Below, piece by piece: positions 60,390 through 64,000 of a DNA stretch of 64,000 nt. The DNA is from Ciona intestinalis. Its lineage: Eukaryota > Chordata > Ascidiacea > Phlebobranchia > Cionidae. A program made the translations under genes and the position numbers. How positions within the stretch are numbered: position 1 is the first letter of the stretch; each line of letters opens with the position of its first letter. The notes under the pieces were generated by a model that worked only from the letters and a program-made list of their open reading frames with translations, was not told the DNA's origin and did not search any database. The stretch lies in assembly GCF_000224145.3 (NCBI RefSeq), contig NC_020176.2, positions 1,426,693-1,490,692 of the forward strand, read 5' to 3'.

Positions 60390-63300
60390 TCATTGCTCTA
60401 CGCAGTCGGGCACGTTGGCGGGGCATTTACACGTTCTGCCGTTTGGAATTGGAATACACAAATGTGCGCACCCACCGTTGTTTATGCTGCATGCGTTGTA
60501 TCCTGGAAAAAATAAAATTTTGTTGAAACAAGACTACAAGAGTAGGCCTATTATAAGACGGCGCCTATTGTGCACCGTAAGAAAGTAATTGTGTGTGTAA
60601 TATTTTTGACCGGGTGCTAATTTGGACAACTCATTATGGTCCACTAGGTTAGAGGAATTACTGTTACATGTTTTGCCAGAAGCCCAAAATAAAGGCAGCA
60701 CTCAGCTTTGAGCATGGTATACTTCAGTTACAAAGCAAGTTTAACACTGACACAATATGTTAAGCAACCCATGATAAGGGCAAACTTACAACATCCATTT
60801 ACTTACCACTAGCACATTGAGAATGCACAACAGATATTCCATACATATTCCCATGGGATCCTACTGGTCCAACCACACTGAATCTTTCTCCATTCAATGT
60901 GTTTATCGCATAAACTCTTTCACTAAAACAGAAGTAACATTACAAAAAATATTTAGTTATTTTGAATACGATAATCAGGACCAAATTATGTTGGAAACGG
61001 TATGAACTATTTTTAGATTTTGAATATGCCTGGCAGCAATAGTTTATATAGTAACAAAAATACCTCAATTAAAGAATTTAAAACAGTAGTATGTAAATAA
61101 AAGTAACCAAACATACCCTCTTCTATCTGTGTAGTAGAGCATGGAACCATCTACAGCAAGTCCAAATGGTTCTTGTGTTCCACCAGACTCACGACTAATA
61201 TCATACATAACTGAACGTTGGGTTCCATCCAAGTTCATGCATTCAATTTTCTTAGTTCCTGTCATAGAATAAAAAATATGTTAAAATATATTAAACTACC
61301 TAAAATGTGGGTTATTACACTTTTTGAGATGCACATGTACCCTTATCTGTTCTAAAGGTTAAGGTCATACAATTTGTTGTGTCAAAAGAACAGTTTCCAA
61401 AAAAACAATTAAATTGGTGTTTTACCTTTTGTCTCGACTAAACCAAATAGAGAAACTTAGGCAACAAAACCTCACATTAAATTCATTAAACCTGGTAACA
61501 ACAGCTGAATAATTCTTTACCTGCGTCGATTAAGCAAAGTTTTCTGTAGAATTGATCAATAGTGATGTCATTCGGCAGTTTCAATCCTTCACGTATCAAT
61601 ACTTCAGCATTCGTACCATCCATGTTGGCTACCATGATTTTAGGGTCAGCACGGTTCCAATCAGCCCAGTACATTTTCCTAAAAAGTGATTTGAGGAGAG
61701 ATTTTATAATATTTATCCTACACTTGCATGGCAGGATAATTTAGGGGTACATAGGTGTTATGTTGCACCATATATGGTAGTATAAGTATAATACACCTTA
61801 ATGCCATGTTTTTTCACATTACCAAGTATGCAACGTATTGGTAATTTTCATTTTACTATTTCTTGCATGCCTGAAAATTTATACATCTCGTTAGCAGCCA
61901 ATGGGTCATAGTTTTATTGGCTGAATTTCTTCAGAAAAACAACCAGTTATCTACAAGTAATTCCAACCTACCCTCCAAATGGATCAACAGCAATTCCCCT
62001 TGGGTTGACCAAACCAGATGAAACCAGAACAGCCCGGTTAGACCCATCAGCTTTGGCAACTTGAATTCGATCCAATCCAGAATCCGTCCAAAACACATTG
62101 CCAGAAATGAAATCGACGGCGATTCCTGTTCAAATTTTAATATTAAAGGACCTTCTTATGTAAATTGTTACAATGTTCTTGAATATTAGTTAAATTAGCA
62201 TATTTATTCTAAAAAAATATCTTTAATCGACTAACATTTATTCGTTATTATCTAATTACTGGCTTGACTGAAAATGGCCAATATCAATTGTTTTACATTT
62301 GCATTTATTTTATCTTGAGGCAATCTGATTACAGTACCAGCAAAAACGTTTAACTTAAATTCAAACTTATTATTATTATAATCCTATATTTAGTAAATGT
62401 CTTTTATAAGATAGCTAGCCTTTGCTGAAATTCGATTTTATGTTGATTATACCTTCAGGACTTCTGATTCCAGTACGGGCAAAACTGCGCTTAGAGTTTG
62501 GATCGCTGATTGGTGCCATGAATATGCTTCTACCAGCTGCGTCTGTCCAATAAAAGTTCTGGTTTGCGCAGTCCACTGCCACCCCAATGGCGGTTCTACC
62601 ATATCTTGAATGAAGAGTCCGGGATGAACTGTCAGCAGTCACAGGCAGCAGAATAGAATTCACTCCCATGCCTGAAAACAATATTGTGAAAATTATATCG
62701 CTTATCAAGGCTTGAGCAAGGCACATAACAATGATTGCTCTGACATATAACAATCCACCAGGGTACATATGTGATTGCTTGGGAGCAGGCATGGGGTCGT
62801 ATGAAACATGAAAACCTGTGTTGTAACCCCCCACATTAGTTTGAATAGATTTTATTATATTACACAAGCTATAAATGTAAAACTACAAACCTTGAGCGTA
62901 AATAAGCTGAGCTGCAGCATTTGTTGTAACGCGTGATGGATTGACTAAAAATAAAACAAAATGTTAATTAATGGGTTTACAAAAAATTTTTTTGAAATAA
63001 AAACTTACATCTGTCGCATTCTAATCTGTCAGCTGTAATTGATTCTGGGTTATCTGTTGTTATTTTTGTGTTTGGAATTTCTTGTCCATTTTGTCCAACA
63101 CAGTAACATGTTCGTGAAGCAGAATCGCACTATACAAATGTATCGCAAATTAGAACACAATAAATGTATTTACACAATGAGTACTATAAATTAGTTTGTT
63201 TATATTATAAAAACTAATGTGTAATTTTGTACGTTATTTTATTTTACTTGCTTTTTTTAAATTTTGTATACAATAGGAAATATACTGTATGTATAAATCA

Positions 63301-63909
63301 CTTGTTTTTATATCTTTTATGTTGTCTATAGAAGTTTTTTAGGACTGGCCGCAACAAGGCTAAGAAAAATGTTCCCGTAATTTAATATAGGTTAGTGATT
63401 CTTAAAACTTTGGGAACCCAAATTAAAGCTTAAGGGACTTAATGTTATTTCATTTGATTTTACACCAAAGTTAGTGTAATAGGAAATCCAACTAATTCAA
63501 CTGATAACCTATGTTTAGCTCACAAAAGGACCAAGTACAATTTTTTACCCTATGATTTAAATTTTTTAAATCATATTCGCTTCCAAATATATAAACAAGG
63601 TTGCTTATGATAAATTATTTCAGTAACTACCTGTACAGGGCTAAATCCACCATTTTCATCACATTGTGGGACAAACTTGGAAGTTCCAGCAAACAGATTG
63701 TCAGTTTCAGCATAATACTCTTCCAATTTGCACTGAGTCAAACCTGCATACAAAACATTATGCTTGTGTGCTCTGTAGTGTTGATTATAGGTTTGACACA
63801 TCGGTGCTTTAAATGTGGTGTGTTGTTTTCATATGTTTAAATCCTATATTGGTTAAATTTTGATAGTAATATAAATAATGATGTATACCAAACCCAAAGT
63901 TTGGCAGCA
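60390..63909 (-). CDS. NID: Nidogen/entactin, C-terminal part (gene continues past right edge)
   Basis: Basement-membrane glycoprotein linking laminin and type IV collagen. Exons on - in transcript order are 63889-63909 (tentative 21-base exon), 63631-63743, 63009-63129, 62891-62944, 62453-62671, 61972-62125, 61521-61678, 61117-61258, 60807-60922 and 60390-60502, all in phase; about 403 residues are visible. A thyroglobulin type-1 repeat comes first ([37 protein letters not shown]). A YWTD beta-propeller follows ([32 protein letters not shown], with VANMDG and MNLDG turns). The last exon is a six-Cys EGF ([28 protein letters not shown]) and the stop. This order and the EGF ending match vertebrate nidogens. 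The NIDO, G2F and other EGF domains must lie beyond 64000. Confidence 0.95.
62695..62840 (+). mobile_element. SINE remnant in nidogen intron
   Basis: Contains GCATGGGGTCGTATGAAACA and AAACCTGTGTTGTAACCCCC, a degraded version of the SINE tail. It lies between exons 62891-62944 and 62453-62671. Confidence 0.4.
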
Positions 63910-64000
63910 CTGAAAGAGACATTGAGTCATATTGAAAGTATGTATGCGCAACTTTTGAAAATAGTTGTGTAACACTAAAAAATGAGAAATTGATGGCTAA

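Overview
The window reads as animal nuclear DNA from an ascidian, most likely Ciona intestinalis/robusta. It is AT-rich, with short introns at consensus GT-AG sites, tRNA-derived SINEs and small MITE-like elements. Its proteins are chordate-type: an Iroquois homeodomain factor, nidogen, a TNF ligand and a TNF receptor. One 50-base N run (44148-44197) marks an assembly gap. I saw no retrovirus-like, Polinton-like or other capsid-bearing element.

Layout. 1-17.6 kb is non-coding and rich in TGACGTCA-like octamers. 17.6-24.7 kb holds a seven-exon Iroquois (Irx) gene on +, reconstructed exon by exon to 567 residues. 24.7-40.5 kb is again a gene-free, motif-rich desert with a striking nuclear-receptor-type site, a long hairpin and several MITE copies. 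40.8-43.6 kb carries two intronless housekeeping genes on -, PIGC (GPI-anchor synthesis) and FCF1 (18S rRNA processing). 43.6-47.7 kb is repeat-rich and contains the gap.

47.7-53.9 kb carries two genes in tandem on +: a TNF-receptor-like gene (4 exons, 318 residues, no death domain) and, 488 bp further on, a complete type II TNF ligand (7 exons, 262 residues, furin-type sites before the TNF homology domain). 54.6-59.5 kb on - is a ten-exon gamma-butyrobetaine dioxygenase-like gene (397 residues). 60.4-64 kb on - is the 3' part of nidogen: thyroglobulin type-1 domain, YWTD propeller and terminal EGF. Its 5' part lies beyond the right edge.

Interpretation. Irx fits the usual picture of a developmental regulator inside a large non-coding regulatory domain. 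The right half is a compact run of unrelated genes. The most interesting items are the adjacent TNF receptor and ligand, the very high density of CRE-like octamers in the left 39 kb and around the TNF receptor (about 48 perfect copies by eye), the opposed DR1 nuclear-receptor sites near 28.9 kb, and the hairpin at 27.0-27.1 kb. Exon coordinates were set by hand from reading frame, phase and splice consensus.
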